This document shows, in pieces, positions 44,143 through 52,708 of a DNA stretch of 64,000 nucleotides. The notes beneath the pieces were generated by a model. It had not been told where the DNA came from and did no database searches. It saw only the letters and a program-made list of their open reading frames with translations. Where the stretch lies: the NCBI RefSeq assembly GCF_000952855.1, contig NZ_JSVU01000004.1, positions 62,001 to 126,000 on the forward strand, in the 5' to 3' direction. The position numbers and the translations under genes are program-made. Source of the stretch: Aequorivita vladivostokensis. GTDB lineage: Bacteria > Bacteroidota > Bacteroidia > Flavobacteriales > Flavobacteriaceae. Each line of letters starts with the position of its first letter. Position 1 is the first letter of the stretch.

Positions 44143-44934
44143 ATGAAGAAGAAACTCCGCGAGCAAATATCAGGTCTCGCAAAGCAACTTATTGAGGAAG
44201 AGAAAACATTTAATGCCGCTTCGGTAAAGGGATTGGTGATCGAGCTGCATGAAAAATTGGCCGTTTTGGAATATCTTGAAAATCAAATTGGGGAACCTTC
44301 AGAAGAACCGCTTGCCGAATCGCTCGATTCCAAAAGTTTCCGGGAAGAAAACTGGTTTACCGAGCCCGAGCCCGTGCCACAGCCAGAGCACAAAGAAGAC
44401 CTCATTGAGCCTTTGATGGAAAAAATAAAGGACATCGTAGCCCAGATGCCCGAGGAAAGCGAGCGCATTGATGAGCTTTTGGATGAAATGCTTCCGAAAA
44501 ATCACGAACATTCAACTGCCGAAGTAAGGGCAAAGCCATCTGTAAAATACACTAAGAACGATTTGGAGGAATTTGCTTCAAATTATCAGCAGATGCCGGA
44601 ATTTGAAAGAAAAGCACCCGAGCTTTTTCCAAAATCAGTTGAAGGAACCCCGGCGAGTAAAACCATGACCGAATCGCGCGCAAAATCGCTCAATGACACC
44701 ATAAACAAAGGATTGAATATTGGCTTGAACGACCGTTTGGCATTTATAAAGCACCTTTTTGAAGGCCAGTCCGAGGATTATACCCGCGTGCTTTCCCAGA
44801 TAAATACGATGGAGAGTTTTGAGGAAGCGCAAAATTTCATTAATGAAAAAGTGCGGCCCGATTACAACCATTGGCTCAATAAAGATGAATATTCCGAAAG
44901 ATTTTTGAATATCATTGAAAAGCGTTTCAACTAA
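44143..44934 (+). CDS. Conserved flavobacterial protein, unknown function
   Basis: I do not recognise a named family. The 263-residue protein is highly charged: N-terminal helix KKKLREQISGLAKQL, a Pro/Glu-rich linker (residues 50-85, including EPEPVPQPEH), and an ordered C-terminal half (TINKGLNIGLNDRLAFIKHLFEGQSEDY, near 187-214) that is conserved in related flavobacteria. There is no signal peptide or membrane segment, so it is likely cytoplasmic. It precedes a DoxX-like gene and rsmI with short gaps. Confidence 0.7.
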   Translation: MKKKLREQISGLAKQLIEEEKTFNAASVKGLVIELHEKLAVLEYLENQIGEPSEEPLAESLDSKSFREENWFTEPEPVPQPEHKEDLIEPLMEKIKDIVAQMPEESERIDELLDEMLPKNHEHSTAEVRAKPSVKYTKNDLEEFASNYQQMPEFERKAPELFPKSVEGTPASKTMTESRAKSLNDTINKGLNIGLNDRLAFIKHLFEGQSEDYTRVLSQINTMESFEEAQNFINEKVRPDYNHWLNKDEYSERFLNIIEKRFN

Positions 44935-44945
44935 ATTTTCAAAAT

Positions 44946-45302
44946 ATGACAGCCCAAAAAACCATCTACTGGATAGCCACAGGGCTGCTCAGTGCACTTT
45001 TTCTCTATTCGGCATTTCTATTTTTAACAGACACGCTCGTCATTCAAGGCCATTATCAGGATTATCAATACCCTTCCTACTTGGTGGTGCCTATGGCCAT
45101 TGCAAAAATTTTCGCAATTTTGGTTATTCTTTTCCGAAAGCCAAAATGGGTTATGGAATGGGCGTATGCCGGTCTGTTCTTCGACCTTGTATTGGCCTCC
45201 TTTGCGCATTATCGCTTGGGCGATCCAAACCTTACGTTAACGCTGTTGGGGATTTTATTTTTATTGATTTCCTATTTCTTCGGAAAAATTGTACGTCCAT
45301 AA
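44946..45302 (+). CDS. DoxX-like four-helix membrane protein
   Basis: A 118-residue protein with four membrane helices (near 7-27, 45-63, 70-88 and 95-113). Landmarks: LLSALFLYSAFLFL, PMAIAKIFAILVILF, and AYAGLFFDLVLASFAHY. It resembles the DoxX/YphA group; the function is unknown. It sits 3 bases before rsmI and 11 bases after the unknown gene, so they are likely cotranscribed. Confidence 0.75.
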   Translation: MTAQKTIYWIATGLLSALFLYSAFLFLTDTLVIQGHYQDYQYPSYLVVPMAIAKIFAILVILFRKPKWVMEWAYAGLFFDLVLASFAHYRLGDPNLTLTLLGILFLLISYFFGKIVRP

Positions 45303-45305
45303 ATT

Positions 45306-45980
45306 ATGTCGGGAAAACTTTACTTAGTGCCCACGCCCATTGGCAATTTAAAGGATATGACCTTGCGCGCCATTGAAGTGCTGAAGGAAGTAGATTTAAT
45401 TCTTGCAGAAGATACTCGCAACAGTGGAAAACTGCTGAAACATTTTGAAATCGACACCCAGATGCACTCCCACCACATGCACAACGAGCACAAAACGGTG
45501 GAAGGCATTGTAAAGCGAATTCAAGGTGGTGAAAACATCGCGCTCATTAGCGATGCGGGCACCCCGGCCATTAGCGACCCCGGATTTTTATTGACCCGAG
45601 CCTGCGTGGAAGCTGGCATTGAAGTGGATTGTCTGCCCGGTGCCACCGCTTTCGTTCCGGCGCTTGTAAATAGCGGTTTCCCGAACGATCGATTTGTTTT
45701 TGAAGGTTTCCTTCCGGTGAAAAAAGGAAGGCAAACCCGGCTCGAACTTTTAGCCGAAGAGACCCGAACCATCATTTTTTACGAATCACCGCACAAGCTG
45801 CTGAAAACGCTTGCACAGTTTGTGGAATATTTCGGCGCCGAAAGACAAGTTTCCGTTTCACGCGAACTCACGAAACTGCACGAAGAAACCGTTCGCGGCA
45901 CTGCCGAAGAAGTTTTAAAACACTTTGAAAACAAGCCGCCTAGGGGGGAGATCGTGGTGGTAGTTTCGGGAAAAAAATAA
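45306..45980 (+). CDS. rsmI: 16S rRNA (cytidine1402-2'-O)-methyltransferase
   Basis: A SAM-dependent rRNA methyltransferase of 224 residues, acting on cytidine 1402 in the decoding centre. Family motifs LVPTPIGNLKDMTLRAIEVL (near 7-26), ILAEDTRNSGKLLKHF (near 33-48), LISDAGTPAISDPG (near 79-92) and PGATAFVPALVNSG (near 109-122) are all present. It is the last gene of the plus-strand trio. Confidence 0.95.
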   Translation: MSGKLYLVPTPIGNLKDMTLRAIEVLKEVDLILAEDTRNSGKLLKHFEIDTQMHSHHMHNEHKTVEGIVKRIQGGENIALISDAGTPAISDPGFLLTRACVEAGIEVDCLPGATAFVPALVNSGFPNDRFVFEGFLPVKKGRQTRLELLAEETRTIIFYESPHKLLKTLAQFVEYFGAERQVSVSRELTKLHEETVRGTAEEVLKHFENKPPRGEIVVVVSGKK

Positions 45981-45983
45981 AAC

Positions 45984-46230
45984 CTATTCCATAACCAGAC
46001 TAGTGGATTGCTGGATCAAATTTAAATAATAAGATGCTTTTTGTGGATCTATCGTCACGTCAACGGTATCGGAAAGTTCCATATTGGCATCAAAAACATA
46101 AAAAAATATTTTTCTCATTCGGATGATTGCGTTTTCCAAAGGAAAATTGGATATTTTCAAAAGCATCATAAAAAACCATCATTTCGAGTTCCTTTCCTTC
46201 CCAATTCTTTTTAAATTCGGCAATTGCCAC
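45984..46230 (-). pseudogene. Disrupted coding remnant downstream of the YwqK-like gene
   Basis: After the TAG that ends the YwqK-like gene (46231-46233) the same frame continues with a coherent stretch (VAIAEFKKNWEGKELEMMVF, then YDAFENI) and then loses sense. A second frame, 46169 to 45984, continues it (NFPLENAIIRMRKIFFYVFD and on to a stop). This implies a 1-base shift near 46145-46155. It could be a lost C-terminal extension of the YwqK-like protein or a separate GTG-started gene. A sequencing error cannot be excluded. Confidence 0.5.
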
Positions 46231-46725
46231 CTATCCTTCTTTATAATAGCGTTTATATTCTACTCCGTTTTCCATTTTGAGTTTTGCCTTAACATCGCCA
46301 AACTTGTCATAAATTACTTTTTCACCAACCATTTTTCCCTTTTCGTAACCAACTTCAGAGAGTAATTCACCTGATTCATAAAACTCCCTTTGGATTCCAT
46401 CCTGTCTGCCGTTTTTATAGTTGTATCCCTTGGTAAGTTGTCCATTTGCATTGTAGGAAGCATAAACGCCATTTAAGAAACCGCGCTTGGTTTGGAACTC
46501 TTCGGAAGGTTTTCCTTGATGAACCACAACAAAATGCCCAGTCATTAATTCCTTGTCATTATCATAATATAATTTTATATCATAGTTGTTGCGAACAGCC
46601 TCAAAATCATCGTAAGTTATTGTCTGTTTAGAATTCATCCGAACTTCATCAACAGCGTCTATCACTTTATTACAGGAAAATAGAAGTACTGAAAATGATG
46701 AAAATAGTATTAATTTTTTAACCAT
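46231..46725 (-). CDS. YwqK-type repeat lipoprotein
   Basis: A 164-residue protein of the MORN/YwqK antitoxin-type family, read from the ATG at 46725 (MVKKLILFSSFSVLLFS), which makes a lipoprotein with Cys18. The repeats have the family form GxxxGxxxxYxxxG: GVYASYNANGQLTKGYNYKNGRQDGIQREFYESGELLSEVGYEKG. The label antitoxin is misleading; these are envelope repeat proteins with no proven toxin here. The stop is followed in frame by the possible remnant described at 45984-46230. Confidence 0.8.
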   Translation of the reverse strand: MVKKLILFSSFSVLLFSCNKVIDAVDEVRMNSKQTITYDDFEAVRNNYDIKLYYDNDKELMTGHFVVVHQGKPSEEFQTKRGFLNGVYASYNANGQLTKGYNYKNGRQDGIQREFYESGELLSEVGYEKGKMVGEKVIYDKFGDVKAKLKMENGVEYKRYYKEG

Positions 46726-46738
46726 TTTTATGCTATTA

Positions 46739-47222
46739 TTAAATATGTTTCCCTTTATTCCACCCATGCTTGCCAAGATACTGCTCCCCACTTTCCACAG
46801 CGCCCTCTTCAATAGCAGTTCCCATAGAGTCGTTCCAGCGGTTTAAATAACCAAAAAGCGAAATAACGCCAAGCATTTCCACAATTTCGCCTTCGTTCCA
46901 ATATTTGTAAAGTCTTTCTTTAATTTCATCATTCACAGCATTTGGCACTTGGCTGGCAGCCAAAGAAAAGTCCAAAGCGGCACGTTCCGCTTCCGAAAAG
47001 GCGGGATGGGTTCTGTATTCCCAAATGTTGTCAAGCTGTTCCTGCTCCGCTCCGTAGCGTTCCGCAGCGCGGATGGCGTGCGCTTGGCAATAGCGGCAAC
47101 CTGTGGCATTGCTGCTTATCCAAGCAATCATTCTTTTTAAAGCCGAGGGTTTCGTTGAAAAATTCAGCCAATTGTTTGGTTTCGGCGTCGTGGTTTGGGG
47201 AAAGCGGTGTTACTAATGGCAT
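46739..47222 (-). pseudogene. CMD/AhpD-like peroxidase-related gene with internal deletion
   Basis: The N-terminal part, from ATG at 47222, reads MPLVTPLSPNHDAETKQLAE and on to FFNETLGF, the start of a carboxymuconolactone decarboxylase/AhpD-like protein. It stops being coherent near 47142. The C-terminal part (MIAWISSNATGCRYC, then QAHAIRAAERYG) continues in another frame from 47131. From memory of the family, about 36 residues should lie between; their absence with a frame change fits a deletion at a GCTTT-like junction. The CxxC active site is kept in the C-terminal part. Confidence 0.7.
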
Positions 47223-47307
47223 CGGTAATTTTTAGAATATTTTATCCGAAGATAGGAATTGCCGATGGCAAATTCCAAATCACAAACTCCAAATTTCAAA
47301 AAAGCGT

Positions 47308-48795
47308 TTAATTCTTCAGCAGTCTAAAAACGCCGTTCTGGGTTTTCAGAAAATAAACCCCACTTTGGGCGGAAGAAAGATTTATCAGTGATTTCTTTCC
47401 AGTCAATTCACCCGTTGTAATAATTTTTCCGGTTATATCTGTTATTTGATAAGCTGAATTTTCAGAAAAAGATTTCTGTTCAATATTGAAAATTCCGTTT
47501 GATGGATTTGGGTAAACATCTGTTATTTGGTTTTTAAACTCAGGGACAGACAAAGGATTGTTGTTGTGACGGAGCATTACAATGTCTTCTTCACCATTGT
47601 ACCACAATGTATAACCAATAGTCACAATCTTTCCGTCTTCCTGCATCATACTTTTTGAGTTGTAAAATTCTACAGATGGTGATGCCCCGGTAAAAGAATT
47701 ATCCAGGGTTCCTCCCGAAAAAAATCGTGATAGCACATAAACACCCCCTCCTTCAAAACAATCGGGAAGCCTGCCTCCAATGAGCATTCTTTGATTTTGC
47801 TGAACTATCAAGTCAGAAATATAAAGTCCTGAAATTGGAAGTAAAACCGTTCCATTGTTTCCAAAGTTAGTGTCTGGTGTACCATCATTTAAATATTTTA
47901 AAAAGAAAGGCTGCATAACTGGCTCGAAAAGATCTACACATGCCCCACAACTTCCGGCAATAATTATTTTATTATCATTTGTAAAATCAAGACTTGCCGT
48001 ACTAAAATTCATGGGATTTAAAGCATCAATATTTTTAACTGTAACCCCAGCATTTCCAAAATTTGTGTCCAAATAGCCGTCTGGCAGCAATTTCATCAAA
48101 AAAACATCAGTATCTGCATTATTATCAAGAGTCCCTAAAACAAAAATATTTCCCTGATTATCCACTTTTGTTTCCCGAATTGTAAAACTTTCTCCAGTAT
48201 AATCTGAGACCGCTGTACCGTTTACACCAAATAATAGATTTAACGTGCCATCGCTAAGATAATGTGAAATAGAAACTTCATCGTTAGCAGAAAATCGGAA
48301 TAATAAAAAAGAATCATCCTCTAAGTGCATCATACTATAATTCCCTGGAATGGAAACCGTACCATTGGTGCCAAAACTATTGTCCAATTCACCACTATTC
48401 AAATATCTCGCAACAATAAAAACTGTATTTGATCCTTGATCTTGGTTTCCTGCGGCTACAATTTTATCTTGATTATCAACAAATAAAAAATCATATCCGT
48501 AAAAACCACTCCCAAAATTCGCTGAAACTATACCATCAATTCCAAAAGAAGAGTCGACAGAACCATCTTCCAGAAACCTAACAAGTATTTTGTCATTTAC
48601 ATTATTTATATTTTTGGATCCCGATAAGATTAATTTTCCATCGTTTTGTTCCACAATTGTATATGCAAGGTCTTGACTATTATCTAAGTCTATCACTATA
48701 ACTCCCCCATCCCCAAAAGAAGTATCAAAACTCCCATCCTGCGCAAAAGATACAAGAGAAGCCATTCCAGCCAAAAAAAGTAAAAGTGTTTTCAT
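47308..48795 (-). CDS. Delta-60 repeat T9SS-sorted surface protein
   Basis: A 495-residue secreted protein with signal peptide (MKTLLLFLAGMASLVSFA) and seven delta-60-like repeats, recognisable by DGSFDTSFGDGG, DGSVDSSFGIDG, SGELDNSFGTNG, DGTLNLLFGVNG, DGYLDTNFGNAG, DGTPDTNFGNNG and GGTLDNSFTG. The last 75 residues (ITDVYPNPSNGIFNI, ITDITGKIITTGEL, then SGVYFLKTQNG) are a type A T9SS domain. No enzymatic motif is visible. The gene is monocistronic and sits beside the decay patch. Confidence 0.87.
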   Translation of the reverse strand: MKTLLLFLAGMASLVSFAQDGSFDTSFGDGGVIVIDLDNSQDLAYTIVEQNDGKLILSGSKNINNVNDKILVRFLEDGSVDSSFGIDGIVSANFGSGFYGYDFLFVDNQDKIVAAGNQDQGSNTVFIVARYLNSGELDNSFGTNGTVSIPGNYSMMHLEDDSFLLFRFSANDEVSISHYLSDGTLNLLFGVNGTAVSDYTGESFTIRETKVDNQGNIFVLGTLDNNADTDVFLMKLLPDGYLDTNFGNAGVTVKNIDALNPMNFSTASLDFTNDNKIIIAGSCGACVDLFEPVMQPFFLKYLNDGTPDTNFGNNGTVLLPISGLYISDLIVQQNQRMLIGGRLPDCFEGGGVYVLSRFFSGGTLDNSFTGASPSVEFYNSKSMMQEDGKIVTIGYTLWYNGEEDIVMLRHNNNPLSVPEFKNQITDVYPNPSNGIFNIEQKSFSENSAYQITDITGKIITTGELTGKKSLINLSSAQSGVYFLKTQNGVFRLLKN

Positions 48796-48976
48796 AATTC
48801 CAAAATTTAAAGGTTAGTAGGGGAGAATATTCCCACAAGATAATAAATTATTGAATACAAAAAACTCTTAAACAGTTATCGTAATTTTGTAATTTTATAG
48901 CTCTCCCCTTTATTCTAAATACAGCATACGCAAGAGTTGGAATTTAGAATCTTTAAACTTGGAATTTACAAAGTAT

Positions 48977-50668
48977 ATGCGCTGGACCCTAAAACCAAAA
49001 CCCGATCCCGAAAAAGTAAAGTCTCTTTCAAAAGCATTAAAGGTGGAGCCCATAATCGCTTCGCTTTTGGTACAGCGCGGCGTGGAAACTTTTGAGGAAG
49101 CCGAGAAATTTTTTCGTCCAAGTTTGGGAGATCTGCATGATCCTTTTCTGATGAAGGATATGTACAAAGCCGTTTCAAGAATTGAAAAAGCAATCGAAAA
49201 CGAGGAAAACATTTTAATCTACGGCGATTACGATGTGGATGGAACAACAAGTGTTGCCTTGCTTTCGTCCTATTTAAAAAGCTATTACCCCAACGTTTCA
49301 ACCTATATTCCCGATAGATATGACGAAGGTTACGGCATTTCGTATAAAGGAATTGACTTTGCCGAAGACAATGATTTTTCACTAATAATTGCTTTGGATT
49401 GCGGCATAAAAGCTATCGATAAAGTGGCGTATGCTTCTGAAAAATATATCGATTTTATAATCTGCGATCACCACCGTCCGGGGAAGGAAATTCCTAAAGC
49501 CGTTGCCGTGCTCGACCCAAAACGCGAGGATTGCGAATATCCTTACAAAGAACTCTGCGGATGCGGCGTTGGTTTTAAATTGATCCAGGCATTAGCCGCA
49601 AGGCGAGGCTTGCAAATTGACGATTTACTGCTGTATTTAGATTTGGTTGCGACCGCAATTGCGGCAGACATTGTACCAATCACTGGCGAAAACAGAATCC
49701 TCGCGCACTACGGACTTAAAGTAATAAACAGCAATCCGCGCACGGGAATGCAAGCAATTCTTAAACAAATAAAAAAACAAACTCTCACCATTACCGATGT
49801 GGTTTTCATAATCGCCCCACGCATAAACGCTGCAGGAAGAATGAAACACGGCAATCACGCCGTTACTTTACTCACTGAAACCGATTTAGAAAAAGCGGAA
49901 AATTATGCCGCCGAAATTGAAAGTTTTAATACAGATCGCAGGGATGCTGACAAACAAATTACCGAGGAAGCCCTTCAGCAAATAATCCAAAATAAGGAAG
50001 AAGAACGAAAAACCACGGTTGTGTATCAAGAAAATTGGCATAAAGGCGTTATTGGTATCGTGGCTTCCCGCTTGACGGAAACGTATTACCGGCCCACGTT
50101 AGTCTTTACCAAAAGTGGCGAAAAGCTCGCCGCCTCGGCCCGTTCTGTTAAAGGTTTTGACGTTTACAACGCTTTGGAAAGCTGTGCCGAACACATTGAA
50201 CAGTTCGGCGGGCATATGTATGCCGCAGGTTTAACGCTGTTTGAAAAAGATTTTGAAAATTTTAAAAATGAATTTGAACGCGTGGTTTCAGAAACCATCG
50301 ATCCGCATTTACTCACGCCCGAAATTAAAATAGATGCTGAAATAGATTTGGAAGACATCACCCCAAAATTCTATAGAATTTTAAAACAGTTCGCCCCTTT
50401 CGGTCCGGGAAATATGACACCAACATTTATGACCCAAAACCTAAAAGACACTGGCTGGGGAAAATGTGTGGGTGTAGACAAAACGCATCTTCGCGTTGTT
50501 GTGAAACAGGGAAATTCAAATCAATTTACGGGAATCGGTTTCGGGCTGGCAGATAAACAGGATATTGCCTGTAACGGAAAACCCTTTAACGCAGTCTATT
50601 GCATTGATGAAAATGAATGGCAGGGGAATGTTAGTCTGCAATTACGGTTAAAGGATATTCGGGAATAA
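48977..50668 (+). CDS. recJ: Single-stranded-DNA-specific exonuclease RecJ
   Basis: A 5'-3' ssDNA exonuclease used in recombination and mismatch repair. Read from the ATG at 48977 (MRWTLKPKPD, 563 residues), as the earlier ATG at 48959 gives an unusual N-terminus. DHH-family motifs: YGDYDVDGTTS (82-92), ALDCGIKAID (139-148) and CDHHRPGKE (163-171), then GRMKHGNHAV, and a C-terminal OB-like domain. The gene is divergent from the delta-60 gene. Confidence 0.93.
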   Translation: MRWTLKPKPDPEKVKSLSKALKVEPIIASLLVQRGVETFEEAEKFFRPSLGDLHDPFLMKDMYKAVSRIEKAIENEENILIYGDYDVDGTTSVALLSSYLKSYYPNVSTYIPDRYDEGYGISYKGIDFAEDNDFSLIIALDCGIKAIDKVAYASEKYIDFIICDHHRPGKEIPKAVAVLDPKREDCEYPYKELCGCGVGFKLIQALAARRGLQIDDLLLYLDLVATAIAADIVPITGENRILAHYGLKVINSNPRTGMQAILKQIKKQTLTITDVVFIIAPRINAAGRMKHGNHAVTLLTETDLEKAENYAAEIESFNTDRRDADKQITEEALQQIIQNKEEERKTTVVYQENWHKGVIGIVASRLTETYYRPTLVFTKSGEKLAASARSVKGFDVYNALESCAEHIEQFGGHMYAAGLTLFEKDFENFKNEFERVVSETIDPHLLTPEIKIDAEIDLEDITPKFYRILKQFAPFGPGNMTPTFMTQNLKDTGWGKCVGVDKTHLRVVVKQGNSNQFTGIGFGLADKQDIACNGKPFNAVYCIDENEWQGNVSLQLRLKDIRE

Positions 50669-50688
50669 CATTTATTTCATTTTTGGTT

Positions 50689-50722
50689 GTTGTAGGGACA
50701 GAGCATGCCCGGTCCCTACAAC
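50689..50722. repeat. REP-like hairpin downstream of recJ
   Basis: GTTGTAGGGAC (50689-50699) and GTCCCTACAAC (50712-50722) are an 11-bp perfect inverted repeat with a 12-base loop, between the convergent recJ and lpxH genes. Its sequence does not match the hairpins at 35824, so it is another palindrome class. Confidence 0.65.
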
Positions 50723-50735
50723 CTAAACAATTTAA

Positions 50736-51497
50736 TTATTTTGAATTGAATTGTTTTAATTCAAATTTTTCGCCATCAAAAACCCCGTAGGTATAATGGT
50801 TTATCCAATCGCCAAGATTATAATAGGTTGAATTTTCGCCTACCTTAATTTCCATCGGCAAATGGCGGTGGCCAAAAACAAAGTAATCAAAATGTTTGTT
50901 TTCCAGTTTTCGTTTTGAGTATTGGGCAAGCCATTCTTTTTCCTCGCCCAAAAATTCTTTGTCCTCATCACCAGAAATCAACTTGTTTTTTACTGAAAGA
51001 TGCTGCGCCACGCGAACGCCAATATCTGGATGCAACCACCTAAAAAGCCATTTTGAAAACGGATTGATAAAAACTTTTTTCATCCGCTTGTACCCTTTGT
51101 CTCCCGGACCTTTTCCGTCGCCGTGGCCAATGAAGAAATGTTTATTATTGAAAATAAATTCTTTCGGGTCGTGATAAACGGGAATATTGAGTTCTTTTTC
51201 AAAATAATCGTGCATCCACAGATCGTGGTTTCCCACAAAAAAGTGAATTTGGATGCCGCTGTCGCGAAGCTCCGCCAATTTTCCCAAAACGCGTACAAAA
51301 CCTTTTGGCACCACGGTCTTGTATTCAAACCAAAAATCGAAAAGATCGCCAAGTAGGAAGATTGCTTCGGCATCGTGTTTTATGGTGTCGAGCCATTTCA
51401 CAAAAATCTTTTCGCGCGGCAAGCTTTCGGCCTGTGTGGGCGCGCCAAGATGGTTATCGCTAGAAAAGTATATTTTTTTGCCTTGCGGGATTTGCAT
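50736..51497 (-). CDS. lpxH: UDP-2,3-diacylglucosamine diphosphatase
   Basis: Metallophosphoesterase that cleaves UDP-2,3-diacylglucosamine in lipid A synthesis. It has 253 residues. The metal-binding motifs are SSDNHLG (Asp14, His16), GDLFDFWFEY, FFVGNHDLWMHDYF, GHGDGKGPGDKGYKRMKK and FGHRHLP. The first motif has Asn where the classical family often has Leu. The gene is monocistronic and convergent with recJ. Confidence 0.88.
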   Translation of the reverse strand: MQIPQGKKIYFSSDNHLGAPTQAESLPREKIFVKWLDTIKHDAEAIFLLGDLFDFWFEYKTVVPKGFVRVLGKLAELRDSGIQIHFFVGNHDLWMHDYFEKELNIPVYHDPKEFIFNNKHFFIGHGDGKGPGDKGYKRMKKVFINPFSKWLFRWLHPDIGVRVAQHLSVKNKLISGDEDKEFLGEEKEWLAQYSKRKLENKHFDYFVFGHRHLPMEIKVGENSTYYNLGDWINHYTYGVFDGEKFELKQFNSK

Positions 51498-51544
51498 GGA
51501 GCAAAGATAGTGAAAGTGAATTGTCGGAGTACTTTTTTATTAAG

Positions 51545-51578
51545 TTGTATGTTTTGTTATAACAATGTAGTAACTTTG
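51545..51578 (+). promoter_or_regulatory. Candidate promoter and operator of the toxin-antitoxin operon
   Basis: TTG (51545-51547) and TAACTTTG (51571-51578) are spaced 23 bases, at the wide end of the Bacteroidota range. Between them lies a perfect 12-base palindrome TTGTTATAACAA (51554-51565), a reasonable binding site for the AbrB-type antitoxin. Confidence 0.5.
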
Positions 51579-51594
51579 TGTAAATTATTCAAAA

Positions 51595-51849
51595 ATGGAA
51601 GCGAAAATAATAAAGGTTGGTAATTCAAAAGGAATCATTATACCAGCCAAATTTCTGAAGCTCATCGGCCTCGAGGAAAAAGTTGCCATCGAAATTGAAG
51701 ATGACAAAATGATCATTACCGCAGCAAAATCAAAACCTCGTGAAGGATGGGAAGAAATGCTGGCAGAAGATGTGGCAAAATATGGGCAGCCCGAAAGATT
51801 GATGCCGGATTTTTTTGAGGAAGAAAATAATACGGATTGGGAATGGTAA
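51595..51849 (+). CDS. AbrB/MazE-type antitoxin
   Basis: An 84-residue antitoxin with an N-terminal swapped-hairpin AbrB DNA-binding domain (KIIKVGNSKGIIIPAKFLKLIGL, near 4-26) and an acidic C-terminal tail (MPDFFEEENNTDWEW) that would block the toxin. It is expected to repress its own operon through the palindrome at 51554-51565. The stop codon overlaps the toxin start by 7 bases. Confidence 0.85.
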   Translation: MEAKIIKVGNSKGIIIPAKFLKLIGLEEKVAIEIEDDKMIITAAKSKPREGWEEMLAEDVAKYGQPERLMPDFFEEENNTDWEW

Positions 51850-52163
51850 AACAGTATGATATCTATTGGGCAAATCTGGATCCAACCTTGGGAAGCGAAA
51901 TAAAGAAAAGTCGTCCGTGCGTTATCATTTCCCCCAATTTTTCAAATAATATTTTGAACACAGTTCTTGTAGCGCCCATCACATCTACCCTTAGAAATTT
52001 TCCGATGCGAATTGAGATTACTTTAAAAGGAAAAAGAGGGCAAATCGCATTAGATCAAATAAGATGCATAGATAAGTTGCGATTAGGCAACAACATGGAT
52101 AGTTTAAACAAAAGATCCATCAAGGAATTAAAAGCAATTCTTTCGGAATATTTGATTGAATAA
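51843..52163 (+). CDS. MazF/PemK-type endoribonuclease toxin
   Basis: A 106-residue toxin of the CcdB/PemK fold, read from ATG at 51843 (MVKQYDIYWANLDP). Family motifs: YWANLDPTLGSEIKKSRPCVIIS (near 7-29), VAPITSTLRNFP (near 44-55) and GQIALDQIRCIDKLRLG (near 67-83). The pair with the antitoxin is clear from the overlap and order. Cleavage specificity is unknown. Confidence 0.87.
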   Translation: MVKQYDIYWANLDPTLGSEIKKSRPCVIISPNFSNNILNTVLVAPITSTLRNFPMRIEITLKGKRGQIALDQIRCIDKLRLGNNMDSLNKRSIKELKAILSEYLIE

Positions 52164-52166
52164 TTG

Positions 52167-52616
52167 TTAATTATCCCCCGCAAACCACTCCGCATAACTG
52201 CTATCGGTTTCCTGTAGTCGTAAGGAGTGAAGCATTATATTTTTAGGAAGACGCTTTTTTATTTTTTCAGAAAAATCAATCACCATCATTTCGCTGGTGG
52301 GCTGATAATCTACCAAAAGCACGCTGTGGCCGCGGTCGCTCAGTTCCTTTGCCAATTCTACGTGGGGTGTATTTTTATTGAAAACGGTAGCGTGGTCAAA
52401 AACATCGACGATTTCTTCCTTTACAATTTTTTTTAGGTCGCCAAAATCGATTACCATCCCGAATTTTACGTTATCGTTATCAGAAATCGGGGTGCCGATA
52501 ACAGTTACCGAAAGCTTATAACTATGCCCGTGCACATTTCTGCATTTGCCGTCGTAGCCGTAAAGCGCGTGGCCGGTTTCAAAAGAAAAAATCTTGGTAA
52601 TGCGTATCTGTTTCAT
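52167..52616 (-). CDS. queD: 6-carboxy-tetrahydropterin synthase
   Basis: Queuosine/7-deazaguanine pathway enzyme, also similar to 6-pyruvoyl-tetrahydropterin synthase. Read from the ATG at 52616 (MKQIRITKIF, 149 residues); an earlier in-frame start would add a 56-residue segment with no family homology. Zinc ligands are visible: His16 (ETGHALYG), His29 and His31 (NVHGHSY), with Cys25 nearby. VIDFGDLKKIV and VFDHATVFN are also typical. Other que genes are not in the window. It is convergent with the toxin gene. Confidence 0.9.
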   Translation of the reverse strand: MKQIRITKIFSFETGHALYGYDGKCRNVHGHSYKLSVTVIGTPISDNDNVKFGMVIDFGDLKKIVKEEIVDVFDHATVFNKNTPHVELAKELSDRGHSVLLVDYQPTSEMMVIDFSEKIKKRLPKNIMLHSLRLQETDSSYAEWFAGDN

Positions 52617-52708
52617 TGTATAAAGTTGGGGCAACAAAGATACAATTTTATACGCCCACGATTTAAAATGTAGCTTTTGAAAAAAGCAGGCGTTGTTTTC
52701 ACTAAAAC

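Noticed and set aside
46231-46725. Antitoxin of a toxin-antitoxin system (YwqK)
   Set aside because: The protein is a repeat lipoprotein with no partner toxin gene and a signal peptide; the family label is not functional evidence.
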